A stretch of 64,000 nucleotides of DNA from Lachnospiraceae bacterium. GTDB taxonomy: Bacteria; Bacillota; Clostridia; Lachnospirales; Lachnospiraceae. A program made the position numbers and the translations under genes. The stretch spans positions 62,001 to 126,000 of the forward strand of contig JAFUIR010000021.1 in assembly GCA_017468395.1 (NCBI GenBank), in the 5' to 3' direction. Every line of letters begins with the position of its first letter. The first letter of the stretch is position 1. The notes beneath the pieces were generated by a model. It searched no databases. It had not been told where the DNA came from and saw only the letters and a list, made by a program, of their open reading frames with translations. Positions 1-8,533 of the stretch are shown here, piece by piece.

Positions 1-1326
1 ATACATGAGAATACTAACTTTACCTTTTGCTTTGCCAGTGCACAGATGAATGATTGTCCATGAAATAACTCCAAGAGCAATTCCTTCAGAGATACTGTAG
101 CAAAGAGGCATACCAATAATGCAAAGGAATGCAGGAACTGCTTCTACGGCATTTTCCCATTCGATTTTTGCAACAGACGCAATCATGTAGAAACCTACAA
201 TAATCAAAGCCGGTGCTGTTGCAAATGAAGGAATTGTCAAGAACAAAGGTGAGAAAATCATAGCAAGCAGGAACAACAAACCTGTTGTAACCGCTGTAAG
301 ACCTGTTCTACCACCTTCAGATACACCGGAAGCACTTTCTACGAATGTTGTTGTGGTTGATGTACCAAGAACCGCACCTGCACTTGTTGCAATAGCGTCC
401 GCCATAAGCGCTCCTTTGATTCTGGGCAATTTTCCGTCTTTATCCAGCATATTTGCTTTGGAAGCAACACCAATCAAAGTTCCCAGCGTATCAAAAATAT
501 CCACAAACAGGAACGCAAAGATAATGACAGCAAACTCAGCAATATTGTTAAGTGCACTGAAATCCGCTTTAAACACCTGTCCAAAAGTCTTTCCTAAAGA
601 AGAGAAATCAAAAGAAACAAATGCTGTAGGAATCACAGAATACATACCAAGTTCTGCATTTGGAACATACAGTCCGGTCAATTCACAAATAATACCCAGT
701 ACCCATGTGATCAAGATACCCAAAAGAATACCGCCTTTTACTTTCTTGGCAATTAAGATTGCTGTAATAAGTACACCAATCAGTGCCAGAAGCGCTCCCA
801 TACCAACAGAGTTAAAGTTTGTTTTAAATGTCTGATAAGTAAGAAGTGTAGAATCACTGTTTACAACCAGTTTTGCATTCTGCAAACCGATAAATGCAAT
901 GAACAAACCAATACCTGCACTTACAGCGGATTTTAATGTCATAGGAATGGCATTAAAAATCGCTTCACGCACATTTGTCAGAGACAGCACAATGAAGATT
1001 AACCCTTCAACCAATACTGCCAACAATGCAATCTGCCAGGAATATCCGTAGCCGATAACAACTGTGTATGCAAAATATGCATTCAGTCCCATACCGGGTG
1101 CCAAAGCAAACGGATAGTTGGCCATGAGTGCCATCATCAATGTTCCGATGAAAGATGCCAAGGCTGTTGCAAGAAGTACTGCATTTGCATCCATTCCTGA
1201 AGCAGAAAGGATGTTGGGATTAACTGCAAGTATGTAAGCCATAGTCATGAAAGTTGTAACACCTGCCATGATTTCAGTTTTTACATCTGTGCCGTTCTCC
1301 TTAAGTTTAAAAAATTTCTCTAACAT
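1..1326 (-). CDS. NCS2-family purine permease (AzgA/PbuG type), 3' end off the window
   Basis: The reverse strand is open from an ATG at 1326, preceded by a strong GGAGGG Shine-Dalgarno, to base 1, giving 442 residues without a stop; the C-terminus lies beyond the window. The protein is a polytopic membrane transporter with many hydrophobic helices. The segment GTSTTTTFVESASG followed by GGRTGLTAV is the hallmark of the AzgA/PbuG subgroup of the NCS2 family, which imports hypoxanthine, guanine or adenine by proton symport. It is the last visible gene of a nucleoside salvage operon, 35 bp after the deaminase gene, which fits uptake of purine bases that feed the phosphorylase upstream. The exact substrate cannot be read from the sequence. 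Confidence 0.9.
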   Translation of the reverse strand, partial: MLEKFFKLKENGTDVKTEIMAGVTTFMTMAYILAVNPNILSASGMDANAVLLATALASFIGTLMMALMANYPFALAPGMGLNAYFAYTVVIGYGYSWQIALLAVLVEGLIFIVLSLTNVREAIFNAIPMTLKSAVSAGIGLFIAFIGLQNAKLVVNSDSTLLTYQTFKTNFNSVGMGALLALIGVLITAILIAKKVKGGILLGILITWVLGIICELTGLYVPNAELGMYSVIPTAFVSFDFSSLGKTFGQVFKADFSALNNIAEFAVIIFAFLFVDIFDTLGTLIGVASKANMLDKDGKLPRIKGALMADAIATSAGAVLGTSTTTTFVESASGVSEGGRTGLTAVTTGLLFLLAMIFSPLFLTIPSFATAPALIIVGFYMIASVAKIEWENAVEAVPAFLCIIGMPLCYSISEGIALGVISWTIIHLCTGKAKGKVSILMY

Positions 1327-1361
1327 TTTTCTTTCCCTCCTATGTAAATTGTTTAGAGAAT

Positions 1362-2666
1362 TTATTGTAAAAGCATCCGCTTTACAATCCTGTTTGCGCC
1401 CTCATAAATATCCACGGCGCTTTGTCCCACGAAAAATGCCCCTTCCTGATAAAGAATCTGCCCATTAATCATGGTCATTATTACATTTTGTTTACTACCG
1501 CTATATACAAGATTTTTCGGTATATTATGTATGGGCTGCATATTGGGCTGGTTTAAATCAATCAAAATGATATCAGCCAATTTTCCCTCTTTTAAAACAT
1601 CCGCATCCGTAAGTCCCATAGCCTTTGCACCATTGACCGTAGCCATACGCAGCACTTCTGCGGCATCCATGCAGGACGCATCACTTTCCCGCAGTTTCGC
1701 CAGTGCGGAAACCAGATACATTTCACGGAACATATCCAGACAATTGTTGCTGGCAGGTCCGTCCGTGCCAATGGCAACGGGAATATCTTCCCTGGCAAAC
1801 CGGCTGATGGGTGCAATCCCGCTTGCCAGTTTCAAATTAGAAGCCGGATTGGTTACCACATACATTTTCCGCTTTTTCAAAATCTCAATTTCTTCTTCTG
1901 TGACGTGTACACAGTGGAACCCGCCACCACCGTACTCAAACAGCCCTAAGGAGTCCAAAAACTTAATAGGTTCTGCTCCGTATCTTTCTTTACAGTCTGC
2001 CACTTCTTTGACAGTTTCATTCATATGGGCATAAACCGGCGCTTTCAGCCTGTTTGCAACTTCTGCCAGTTCCCTCAAAATCTCATGGGAACAGGTATAC
2101 TCCGCATGAAAACCAAGCCTGTAGGACACCAAGCCATTTTTGCTGTTCCACTTTTTATACTCCTCTTGTGTCTGCTTTACAGAGGAAGTAAAATTGTTCA
2201 GTCCGCTTACCAGCACACAGCGCATGCCCATTTCTTCGCAGGCTCTGCCCACCGCATCCGGATTTATATACATATCAAAAATGCCCGTAACACCGCTTGT
2301 TAAATATTCTAACACCGCCAATTTGGTCAGTTCATAAATATCTTCTTCCGTAAGATGCGCCTCTGCCGGAAAAACCTTTTCATTTAACCATTCCTGCAAG
2401 GGCAAATCATCCGCATAAGAACGAAGAAACGTCATGGCCGAATGGGTATGGGCATTTTTAAAGCCGGGCATCAACAAATTCCCATGACAATCAATTTCCT
2501 TATCCCATTTTATGTCAGAAGCCGTTTTACCTTGCACCCCCGAAACGTTTTCCTTTTTGGCACCTACATATGCAATTTTCTCTCCGCAAACCCAGACTTC
2601 CCCCGTAAATAAAGGGCTGTCTTTTTCCATTGTTAAGATTCTTGCATTGTGTAACCGGATATTCAT
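1362..2666 (-). CDS. mtaD: Amidohydrolase, S-adenosylhomocysteine/5'-methylthioadenosine deaminase family
   Basis: This 434-residue cytosolic metal-dependent hydrolase belongs to the TrzF/MtaD branch of the amidohydrolase superfamily. It shows the metal ligands in NAHTHSAMTFLR near residue 75, HMNE near 215, a conserved HCVHV near 250, and GTDGPASNN near 300. Family members deaminate S-adenosylhomocysteine, methylthioadenosine or adenosine; related enzymes act on guanine or cytosine analogues. The start codon overlaps the stop of cdd by four bases, showing translational coupling. Operon partners (purine nucleoside phosphorylase, cytidine deaminase, purine permease) suggest a role in nucleoside salvage, so adenosine or a methylthio-nucleoside is the likely substrate. 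The family assignment is firm, the substrate is not. Confidence 0.82.
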   Translation of the reverse strand: MNIRLHNARILTMEKDSPLFTGEVWVCGEKIAYVGAKKENVSGVQGKTASDIKWDKEIDCHGNLLMPGFKNAHTHSAMTFLRSYADDLPLQEWLNEKVFPAEAHLTEEDIYELTKLAVLEYLTSGVTGIFDMYINPDAVGRACEEMGMRCVLVSGLNNFTSSVKQTQEEYKKWNSKNGLVSYRLGFHAEYTCSHEILRELAEVANRLKAPVYAHMNETVKEVADCKERYGAEPIKFLDSLGLFEYGGGGFHCVHVTEEEIEILKKRKMYVVTNPASNLKLASGIAPISRFAREDIPVAIGTDGPASNNCLDMFREMYLVSALAKLRESDASCMDAAEVLRMATVNGAKAMGLTDADVLKEGKLADIILIDLNQPNMQPIHNIPKNLVYSGSKQNVIMTMINGQILYQEGAFFVGQSAVDIYEGANRIVKRMLLQ

Positions 2667-3094
2667 GCCAAATTTTCTCCTCCAAAACCATGGGGTAACA
2701 ACTGCGATAATGTGAAAATTTCAAATTCATCCACTGATTTTGCAACAATAATTTCAAAATCGTCCGTACAAAATTCTTTCATTACCTGCCTGCAAACACC
2801 ACAGGGATACGCATAAGTTTCGGGCTTTTCACCTTTTTTTCCGCCACATATGGCAATGGCTCTAAAAGCTCTCTCTCCTTCACTTACCGCTTTAAAAAAA
2901 GCCGTCCGTTCCGCACAGTTTGTAGGTCCGTACGCCGCATTTTCAATATTGCAACCACTATAAATTGCTCCTTTTTGAGCCATGAGGGCTGCTCCTACCG
3001 CATAACCGGAATAGGGAACGTAAGAAAAATTTCTTGCCTTAAGGGCTTGTTCAATCAGTTCTTGTACGGGAATATCTGTCTCGTTTTTTATCAT
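2663..3094 (-). CDS. cdd: Cytidine deaminase
   Basis: This 143-residue enzyme matches the small tetrameric, cysteine-ligated cytidine deaminases. It deaminates cytidine and deoxycytidine to uridine and deoxyuridine in pyrimidine salvage. The active site is visible as CNIENAAYGPTNCAERTA, carrying the first zinc cysteine and the catalytic Glu, and PCGVCRQ, carrying the other two zinc cysteines. Length is normal for the family (about 130-140). The ATG at 3094 follows a GGAGA Shine-Dalgarno. It sits 38 bp after the phosphorylase and overlaps the start of mtaD by four bases, so the three are co-transcribed. Confidence 0.95.
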   Translation of the reverse strand: MIKNETDIPVQELIEQALKARNFSYVPYSGYAVGAALMAQKGAIYSGCNIENAAYGPTNCAERTAFFKAVSEGERAFRAIAICGGKKGEKPETYAYPCGVCRQVMKEFCTDDFEIIVAKSVDEFEIFTLSQLLPHGFGGENLA

Positions 3095-3132
3095 CGTTTG
3101 TTCTCCATAAAGGAAGGTTCTATGGTGTTACC

Positions 3133-3957
3133 TTATTCAAACATGGGAAGCGCTACAAGAAGCAAATTTGCAAAATTTTTGGATGCCATATCTGCCGCTT
3201 CCTGCACTTCCTCGTGACTTAGTGCTTTACCGCTCATTCCTGCCGCCAAATTACTGATACAAGAAACACCGCAAATGCGCAGTCCCATATGATTTGCCGC
3301 AATGGCTTCCACCACCGTACTCATACCAACCGCATCCACACCAAGGGTCCTGAGCATCCTTATTTCTGCGGGAGACTCATAAGACGGACCTGTCAGTTGG
3401 GCATACACACCCTCTTTTAAATCAATGGCATTTTGAGCAGCACTTTTTCTAAGTACTTCCTGCAATTTCAAGTCATATATCTGTGTCATATCCGGGAAAC
3501 GCACGCCAAGTTCCCAAATATTTTCCCCAATCAAAGGATTGGGAGCAAAAGCAGCCACATGGTCTGTAATCATCATCAAATTTCCGGGGGCAAAATCCCA
3601 GTTCACACCGCCTGCCGCATTGGTAAGGAACAAAATTTTAGCACCAAGCAGCCCCATAAGACGAATGGGAAGCACTACATCGGAAATATCATATCCCTCG
3701 TAATAGTGCACTCTTCCTTTCATGCACACGACTTTTTTGTCACCCACATACCCGAAAATGAATTTCCCCGCATGTCCGGGAACCGTAGATACCGGAAATC
3801 CCTGTATCTCACTGTAAGGAATTTCCTTCTCTATCTTAATATGGGACGCAAAATCTCCAAGTCCGGAGCCCAGCACAATAGCAATCTCCGGAACAAAATC
3901 TGTCATTTTTCTCACACATTGCATACAACTCTGTATTTTTTCATAAATTGCAGTCAT
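3133..3957 (-). CDS. punA: Purine nucleoside phosphorylase, trimeric inosine/guanosine type
   Basis: This 274-residue enzyme phosphorolyses inosine and guanosine (and deoxy forms) to the base and ribose-1-phosphate. Visible family marks are IAIVLGSGLGDF (phosphate-binding loop), KGRVHYYEGYD, FLTNAAGGVN and GPSYESPAEIRMLRTLG, followed by DAVGMSTVVEAIAA. The open frame extends upstream to a GTG at 3975, but that codon precedes the AAAAGGAG Shine-Dalgarno; the ATG at 3957 lies seven bases after the Shine-Dalgarno and is the start chosen here. First gene of the salvage operon with a consensus promoter directly upstream. The Asn/Glu purine-site pattern places it in the class that prefers 6-oxopurines rather than the hexameric DeoD class. 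Confidence 0.94.
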   Translation of the reverse strand: MTAIYEKIQSCMQCVRKMTDFVPEIAIVLGSGLGDFASHIKIEKEIPYSEIQGFPVSTVPGHAGKFIFGYVGDKKVVCMKGRVHYYEGYDISDVVLPIRLMGLLGAKILFLTNAAGGVNWDFAPGNLMMITDHVAAFAPNPLIGENIWELGVRFPDMTQIYDLKLQEVLRKSAAQNAIDLKEGVYAQLTGPSYESPAEIRMLRTLGVDAVGMSTVVEAIAANHMGLRICGVSCISNLAAGMSGKALSHEEVQEAADMASKNFANLLLVALPMFE

Positions 3958-3982
3958 AAAATCACTCCTTTTCACTCTTTTT

Positions 3983-4011
3983 ATTATATCAGTAGGATTT
4001 GTTTATGACAA
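3983..4011 (-). promoter_or_regulatory. Sigma-A promoter of the nucleoside salvage operon
   Basis: On the minus strand TTGTCA (4011-4006) and TATAAT (3988-3983) are separated by exactly 17 bases, close to perfect vegetative consensus. The predicted start lies about 20 bases before the phosphorylase ATG, so there is no room for a purine riboswitch in the leader. Confidence 0.85.
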
Positions 4012-4013
4012 TC

Positions 4014-4046
4014 AAAAAAATAGTTCTAGGACTAATATCCTAGAAC
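4014..4046 (-). terminator. Intrinsic terminator of spoIVA
   Basis: A perfect 9-bp stem (4023-4031 with 4038-4046, GTTCTAGGA pairing with TCCTAGAAC) with a 6-base loop is followed on the minus strand by seven T. It ends three bases before the -35 box of the next operon. Confidence 0.9.
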
Positions 4047-4057
4047 CATTTCTTCTT

Positions 4058-5545
4058 TTAAATGATAATACATACCATCCCACCGTTGCTGTCATTAACG
4101 ATTTTTTGCATAGTTTCTTGCAATTTTATCTGACTTTCATCGCCGATCATGGCTATTTTGCCCGTAATTCCGTCATTTACCAGTTGTTCTACGGTCTTTC
4201 CGAAAATATTGGTATCCCAGATGCCGGCTTCTGAATCTGCCGCCTCATTAATAAAGCGGATTAAATCCTGTGCCTGTTCTTCTGAACCCACAATAGGCGC
4301 AATTTCCGTTTCAATATTGGCACGAATCATATGAATGGAGGGACTTTCGGCCTTGATTTTTACACCGAACTTGTTTCCATGTCTGATGATTTCCGGTTTG
4401 TTCAGTTTAATTTCCTCACGCTCCGGCGTTACCACTCCATACCCTTTAAAACGCACAGCCTGCAAAGCCTGCAGTACCTTAGAGTACTCTTTTTTCATGG
4501 CAGCCATCTCTTTTAGTTTGGAAATTAATTGATATTCGCCGGGAATCTCTTCCCCTACCAGTTCACTGAGCATCTCATAATAATAATTTTGGTCCACATC
4601 CATTTGCACCTTGATACAGCCGTTGGCCAAATTAATCTGCTCCAGTTTGCAGCGTTTCACGTATTCACTATCCAGAGTAACCGACTGCTCTTTGATGTCC
4701 CTGACCGTATTATATTTTTTCATCAGTTCTCTTACTTTAAAGACAATATCCTGTTTCATTTTGTTGCTTAAAGGAAGCATTTCCACCCATTTGGGCATAT
4801 AAAATTCCATGGCCGAAATAGGAAACTCATAAAGGATTTGTTCCATAATGTTGTTAATATCTTCTTTTTTCAGTTGTTCGCAATTTACCGGAAGCACCCT
4901 TACCTGATGCTTTTCACACAGTTCTTCTGCCAGTTTTACGGTACTTTCAGAAAAAGGATGCTCCGTATTTAACAGCACAATAAATGGCTTACGAAGTCTT
5001 TTTAAGGCCTGAATGGTTTTGTCTTCCGCATCTATGTACTGACTTCTTGGGATATCACCAAAACTGCCGTCCGTAGTAACCACAATTCCGATTGTGGAAT
5101 GGTCATTGATTACCTTATTGGTACCGATTTCCGCTGCCTGGGTAAATGGGATTTCATGGGTAAACCAAGGGGTTTTTACCATGCGCTCCACATTTTCCTC
5201 CAAGTGCCCCACTGCGCCTTCTACCATATAGCCTACACAATCAATGAGGCGCACCTTTACCTCTACATCGCCTCCCAGAAGTACCTGGGATGCTTCTTTG
5301 GGGATAAATTTGGGCTCTGTTGTGGTAATGGTCTTGCCACCGCTGCTTTGAGGCAGTTCGTCTCTCGCCCGTTCCCTGCTGTTTTCGTCCTCCATAAAAG
5401 GCAAAACCATGACATCCATAAATCTTTTTATAAAAGTGGATTTACCGGTTCTCACAGGTCCCACCACACCAATATAAATTTCTCCGTCTGTTCTATACTG
5501 TATATCTTTGTAAAGGTCGTAAGTATTTAAATCGTAATTTCCCAT
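4058..5545 (-). CDS. spoIVA: Stage IV sporulation protein A (spore coat base ATPase)
   Basis: SpoIVA is a cytoskeletal-like ATPase made in the mother cell that polymerises on the forespore surface and anchors the coat and cortex assembly. The 495-residue product has the expected N-terminal YKDIQYRTDGEIYIGVVG, the Walker A loop GPVRTGKST, IDCVGYMVEGAVGH as the switch region, and ends in the conserved hydrophobic tail GGMVCIII that targets the membrane. The frame extends upstream to 5602, but only the ATG at 5545 has a Shine-Dalgarno (AGGAGG at 5558-5553). That Shine-Dalgarno lies inside the 3' arm of the tyrS terminator, so translation from read-through mRNA would be blocked. Its presence shows that the organism forms endospores. 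Confidence 0.97.
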   Translation of the reverse strand: MGNYDLNTYDLYKDIQYRTDGEIYIGVVGPVRTGKSTFIKRFMDVMVLPFMEDENSRERARDELPQSSGGKTITTTEPKFIPKEASQVLLGGDVEVKVRLIDCVGYMVEGAVGHLEENVERMVKTPWFTHEIPFTQAAEIGTNKVINDHSTIGIVVTTDGSFGDIPRSQYIDAEDKTIQALKRLRKPFIVLLNTEHPFSESTVKLAEELCEKHQVRVLPVNCEQLKKEDINNIMEQILYEFPISAMEFYMPKWVEMLPLSNKMKQDIVFKVRELMKKYNTVRDIKEQSVTLDSEYVKRCKLEQINLANGCIKVQMDVDQNYYYEMLSELVGEEIPGEYQLISKLKEMAAMKKEYSKVLQALQAVRFKGYGVVTPEREEIKLNKPEIIRHGNKFGVKIKAESPSIHMIRANIETEIAPIVGSEEQAQDLIRFINEAADSEAGIWDTNIFGKTVEQLVNDGITGKIAMIGDESQIKLQETMQKIVNDSNGGMVCIII

Positions 5546-5586
5546 AAAAAAACCTCCTGCATATACTGTTACAATATATGCAGGAG
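5546..5586 (-). terminator. tyrS terminator whose 3' arm holds the spoIVA Shine-Dalgarno
   Basis: A perfect 12-bp inverted repeat (5554-5565 with 5575-5586, 9-base loop) is followed on the minus strand by G and seven T and then directly by the spoIVA ATG. The 3' arm reads TATATGCAGGAG, so the hairpin sequesters the Shine-Dalgarno of spoIVA. A transcript starting inside or after the 5' arm would expose it. The sequence CATATATT in the 5' arm and loop edge (5580-5573) resembles a sigma-E -10 element, but no convincing -35 is seen. Confidence 0.85.
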
Positions 5587-5608
5587 CCTTTTTCTTCATC
5601 ACAATATT

Positions 5609-6829
5609 TTACATAATTACACGTTTAAAATTCTTTTTACCGCGTTTTACAACCATACCATCCCCGGCAAACTGTGCAGGCTCGTAAACTGTCTTGATAT
5701 CTGTTACTTTTTCGTTTTCCACAGTCACACCGCCCTGTTCTACGGCACGTCTTGCTTCGGATCTGGAAGCCGTTAAACCTGCGGCAACAAGTACGCCCAG
5801 AATGTCAATCTTTCCATCCATGAACATATCTTCCGTAAGTGTTGCTGTAGGCATTTCTGCCGCATTTCCGCCTGCAAAAAGTGCTCTTGCACTTTCCTGT
5901 GCTTTTACCGCTTCTTCCTCGCCATGAACAAGTTTTGTCAGTTCAAAGGCAAGAATTTCTTTGGCCTGATTAAGCTGGCTGCCTTCCCATGTGTCCATTT
6001 TTTCAATTTCTTCCAAAGGAAGGAAGGTAAGCATACGGATACATTTCAAAACATCTGCATCGTCCACATTTCTCCAGTACTGGTAGAACTCGAAAGGAGT
6101 TGTCTTGTTAGGGTCAAGCCACACAGCACCTTTCTGGGTTTTTCCCATCTTTTTACCTTCTGAATTAAGAAGAAGTGTGATGGTCATAGCATATGCATCT
6201 TTTCCCAGTTTACGACGGATAAGTTCGGTACCGCCCAGCATGTTACTCCACTGGTCATCGCCGCCAAACTGCATATTACAGCCGTATTTCTCGTAAAGGG
6301 CAAGGAAATCGTAACTTTGCATAATCATGTAGTTAAACTCAAGGAAACTTAAGCCCTTTTCCATACGCTGTTTGTAGCACTCTGCGGTGAGCATACGGTT
6401 AACGCTGAAATGTACACCCACATCGCGGAGCAGTTCCACATAGTTAAGCCCTAAAAGCCAATCCGCATTGTTTACAAGCATTGCTTTTCCATCGGAAAAG
6501 TCAATGAATTTGCTCATCTGCTTTTTGAAACATTCCACGTTGTGGTCGATGGTTTCCTTGGTCATCATAGTACGCATATCGCTTCTGCCGGAAGGGTCAC
6601 CAATCATAGCGGTACCTCCGCCAATCAGTGCAATAGGTTTATTTCCTGCCATCTGCAATCTCTTCATCAGGCAAAGTGCCATAAAGTGTCCTACGTGCAA
6701 ACTGTCTGCTGTAGGGTCAAAACCGATATAAAAAACAGCCTTACCGTTATTAATCAGTTCTTTGATTTCTTCTTCGTCTGTGAGCTGTGCCAAAAGTCCT
6801 CTGGCTTTCAATTCGTCAAAAATTGTCAT
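5609..6829 (-). CDS. tyrS: Tyrosyl-tRNA synthetase
   Basis: This class I synthetase of 406 residues charges tRNA-Tyr. The ATP-binding HIGH motif appears as HVGH (residues 45-48) after FDPTADSL, and the KMSKS motif as KMGKT near residue 230. The C-terminal part, with [18 protein letters not shown], is an S4-type RNA-binding domain. Length is normal. The ATG at 6829 has a GGAGA Shine-Dalgarno. The gene is transcribed from its own promoter through a tyrosine T-box leader, and is separated from the T-box terminator by an unusual structured spacer of about 170 bases. Confidence 0.97.
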   Translation of the reverse strand: MTIFDELKARGLLAQLTDEEEIKELINNGKAVFYIGFDPTADSLHVGHFMALCLMKRLQMAGNKPIALIGGGTAMIGDPSGRSDMRTMMTKETIDHNVECFKKQMSKFIDFSDGKAMLVNNADWLLGLNYVELLRDVGVHFSVNRMLTAECYKQRMEKGLSFLEFNYMIMQSYDFLALYEKYGCNMQFGGDDQWSNMLGGTELIRRKLGKDAYAMTITLLLNSEGKKMGKTQKGAVWLDPNKTTPFEFYQYWRNVDDADVLKCIRMLTFLPLEEIEKMDTWEGSQLNQAKEILAFELTKLVHGEEEAVKAQESARALFAGGNAAEMPTATLTEDMFMDGKIDILGVLVAAGLTASRSEARRAVEQGGVTVENEKVTDIKTVYEPAQFAGDGMVVKRGKKNFKRVIM

Positions 6830-6855
6830 GTCTTTTCTCTCCTTTGCTTGTTGGT

Positions 6856-6996
6856 CTGCTTATTCTTGTACACGAATAAGCACCTGCGAAATTGCTTCGC
6901 AATTACTCGGTCGCGTTGCTCGCCATAACCAATCCTTGTCATCTGTTCATGCACGCATGACAGCTGTCAAGAATTGATTCTGTCTCTGCTTATTCG
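6856..6996 (-). repeat. Structured spacer between T-box terminator and tyrS, bounded by direct repeats
   Basis: About 140 bases that are neither T-box nor coding. TCTGCTTATTC occurs at both ends (6856-6865 region and 6986-6996), a 9-bp hairpin TGCTTATTC/GAATAAGCA sits at 6857-6882, and further short palindromes follow (GCGAA..TTCGC, CATGCACGCATG, TGACAGCTGTCA). The composition is unlike a normal leader and suggests a small non-autonomous repeat element or an extra RNA structure. Whether it recurs in the genome cannot be judged from this window. Confidence 0.4.
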
Positions 6997-6999
6997 CGC

Positions 7000-7273
7000 A
7001 AAAAACGCCCGTCCTTTTCAAAAGGACGAGCGCACTCGTGTTACCACCTAATGTTCCCATGTTTCTCACAAAACATGGCTTAGCAAGTATCTGTCAATAC
7101 TTTGGCAAATATCGGTGCCTACCGGCAAAGCCTACTAAACGGGATTTCATTTTTCGGTTTGCTGCTCCGAGATGTACTTCCTGCTATTCTTCTTGCGCCT
7201 CTCACCACCCGGCAACTCTCTGTCAGCCTTTAAATAACAGTACTCTTCTCTTCATCGCATTTTCATTTGATTT
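7000..7273 (-). promoter_or_regulatory. Tyrosine T-box leader of tyrS
   Basis: Reading the minus strand from the predicted start near 7273: a Stem I with the AGAGAG and GGTGGTGAG elements, a specifier loop GGAAGTACATC with the tyrosine codon UAC at 7176-7174, the T-box sequence AGGTGGTAACACG at about 7050-7038, and a competing terminator hairpin (CGTCCTTTT/AAAAGGACG, about 7007-7031) followed by six T at 7005-7000. The T-box binds uncharged tRNA-Tyr, which stabilises the antiterminator and allows tyrS transcription. The specifier agrees with the downstream gene. Confidence 0.93.
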
Positions 7274-7279
7274 TTACTC

Positions 7280-7308
7280 ATTATACAAACTTGGTTTTCT
7301 TTTGTCAA
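7280..7308 (-). promoter_or_regulatory. Sigma-A promoter of the tyrS T-box
   Basis: Perfect consensus on the minus strand: TTGACA (7308-7303), 17 bases, TATAAT (7285-7280). The -35 box begins only three bases after the stop codon of the upstream VWA gene. Confidence 0.92.
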
Positions 7309-7311
7309 CCG

Positions 7312-8520
7312 CTATTTTGTGGTCATTAATTTTACCATTGCCTGATTTAAGCCGTCCACTGTCAGTTTGTACATGGGAAATATTTTCTTAATGGCAGTCT
7401 CTGCCTCACGCCACGGAGCATGTCCGGGGGCCATTTTGGGATTCAACCAAACCACTTTTTTATACTTTTTCTTCAATAAAGTGAGCCATTCAAAACCGGA
7501 CAAACCACCATTGGGGCCTCTGTAGTTCCCTGTGTCGGAATACAGTTCCTCCGGTGCCATGGCCGCATCACCCACAATAATCACTTTATAATCACTGCCG
7601 TAATTTCTAAATACCCAGTCCGTATCTACCCAGTCACCGTTTTCACATTCCGGTGTCTTATATAGTTTACTGTAAATACAGTTGTGAAAATAAAAGGTCT
7701 TTACGTCCTTGTAATGATTTGACTTATGCACTGCCTGAAAAATATCATTCAATAATTTACTGAAAGGAATCATGGTTCCGCCGGAATCCATCAAAAGAAG
7801 CAGTTTAACCGCATTTTTTCGGGGCTTTTGCATAACAATCTGCAGACATCCGCCATTGTTGCATGTCTTATCTACAGTGCCGTCAATGTCCAGTTCCGTC
7901 TCCGGTATATCCAGCCTGGAAGAAAACTGGCGCAATTTACGGAAAGCCATCTGAAACTGACGGTTATCCAGCACTCTGTCATCACGGAAATCCCGGTATT
8001 TGCGCTCGCCGATTACCGCAAAAGCCGACTGATGCCCGGTTTTGCCGCCCACACGCAGTCCCCCTACATTTCCGCCGCTGTTACCAAAGGAAGTCTTACC
8101 CATGCTGCCAATCCAGAAACTACCGCCGTTGTGCTCACTGTCCTGGTCACGAAGTCTTTCCTTAAACTTCTGCTCTACCTCGTCCTTGGTCATGAACACC
8201 TGATTGTCTTCCATTTCGTTTAACATACTTCTGGCTTCTTCATCTGCCAGTTCCTGTAAATCCGACTTATCAAGCCATCGAAGCATCTGACCGGTAATTT
8301 CCCGTTCTGCCTTGACAGCCTTAAAACATTCATCAAAAGCCATATCAAATTTATCAAAATCTGTCTCGCTCTTTACGAGAATCATACGGGCCACATAATA
8401 AAAACCGGTCAGGGAATTGCCGCACAAATCCTTTTCCAGCGCCTCCTGCAGCGTCAAAAACTCCCCAAGAGTCACATGCAGTCCCATCTCCCTAAGAGTA
8501 TGGAAAAATTTCAAAAACAT
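7312..8520 (-). CDS. VWA-domain protein of the CoxE family, MoxR partner
   Basis: This 402-residue cytosolic protein has a helical N-terminal half, a glycine-rich linker near residues 130-160, and a C-terminal von Willebrand A domain. The metal-site motif appears as LLLLMDSGGTM, in which the canonical D-x-S-x-S pattern is altered to D-x-G-x-T, so metal binding may be weak. A second VWA mark is VIIVGDAAMAP, and the C-terminal half contains GGLSGFEWL. It lies 13 bp downstream of a MoxR ATPase; such pairs act as chaperone-like machines that insert cofactors or mature complexes. The client is not encoded nearby, so its role is unknown. Start at 8520 has an AAAGGA Shine-Dalgarno. Confidence 0.8.
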   Translation of the reverse strand: MFLKFFHTLREMGLHVTLGEFLTLQEALEKDLCGNSLTGFYYVARMILVKSETDFDKFDMAFDECFKAVKAEREITGQMLRWLDKSDLQELADEEARSMLNEMEDNQVFMTKDEVEQKFKERLRDQDSEHNGGSFWIGSMGKTSFGNSGGNVGGLRVGGKTGHQSAFAVIGERKYRDFRDDRVLDNRQFQMAFRKLRQFSSRLDIPETELDIDGTVDKTCNNGGCLQIVMQKPRKNAVKLLLLMDSGGTMIPFSKLLNDIFQAVHKSNHYKDVKTFYFHNCIYSKLYKTPECENGDWVDTDWVFRNYGSDYKVIIVGDAAMAPEELYSDTGNYRGPNGGLSGFEWLTLLKKKYKKVVWLNPKMAPGHAPWREAETAIKKIFPMYKLTVDGLNQAMVKLMTTK

Positions 8521-8533
8521 AGTCTGTTTTCCT

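Noticed and set aside
3958-3975. Upstream GTG start for the purine nucleoside phosphorylase
   Set aside because: The GTG precedes the Shine-Dalgarno, which serves the ATG at 3957.
3976-4013. Purine riboswitch before the salvage operon
   Set aside because: The distance from the predicted transcription start to the first ATG is only about 20 bases, too short for the aptamer.
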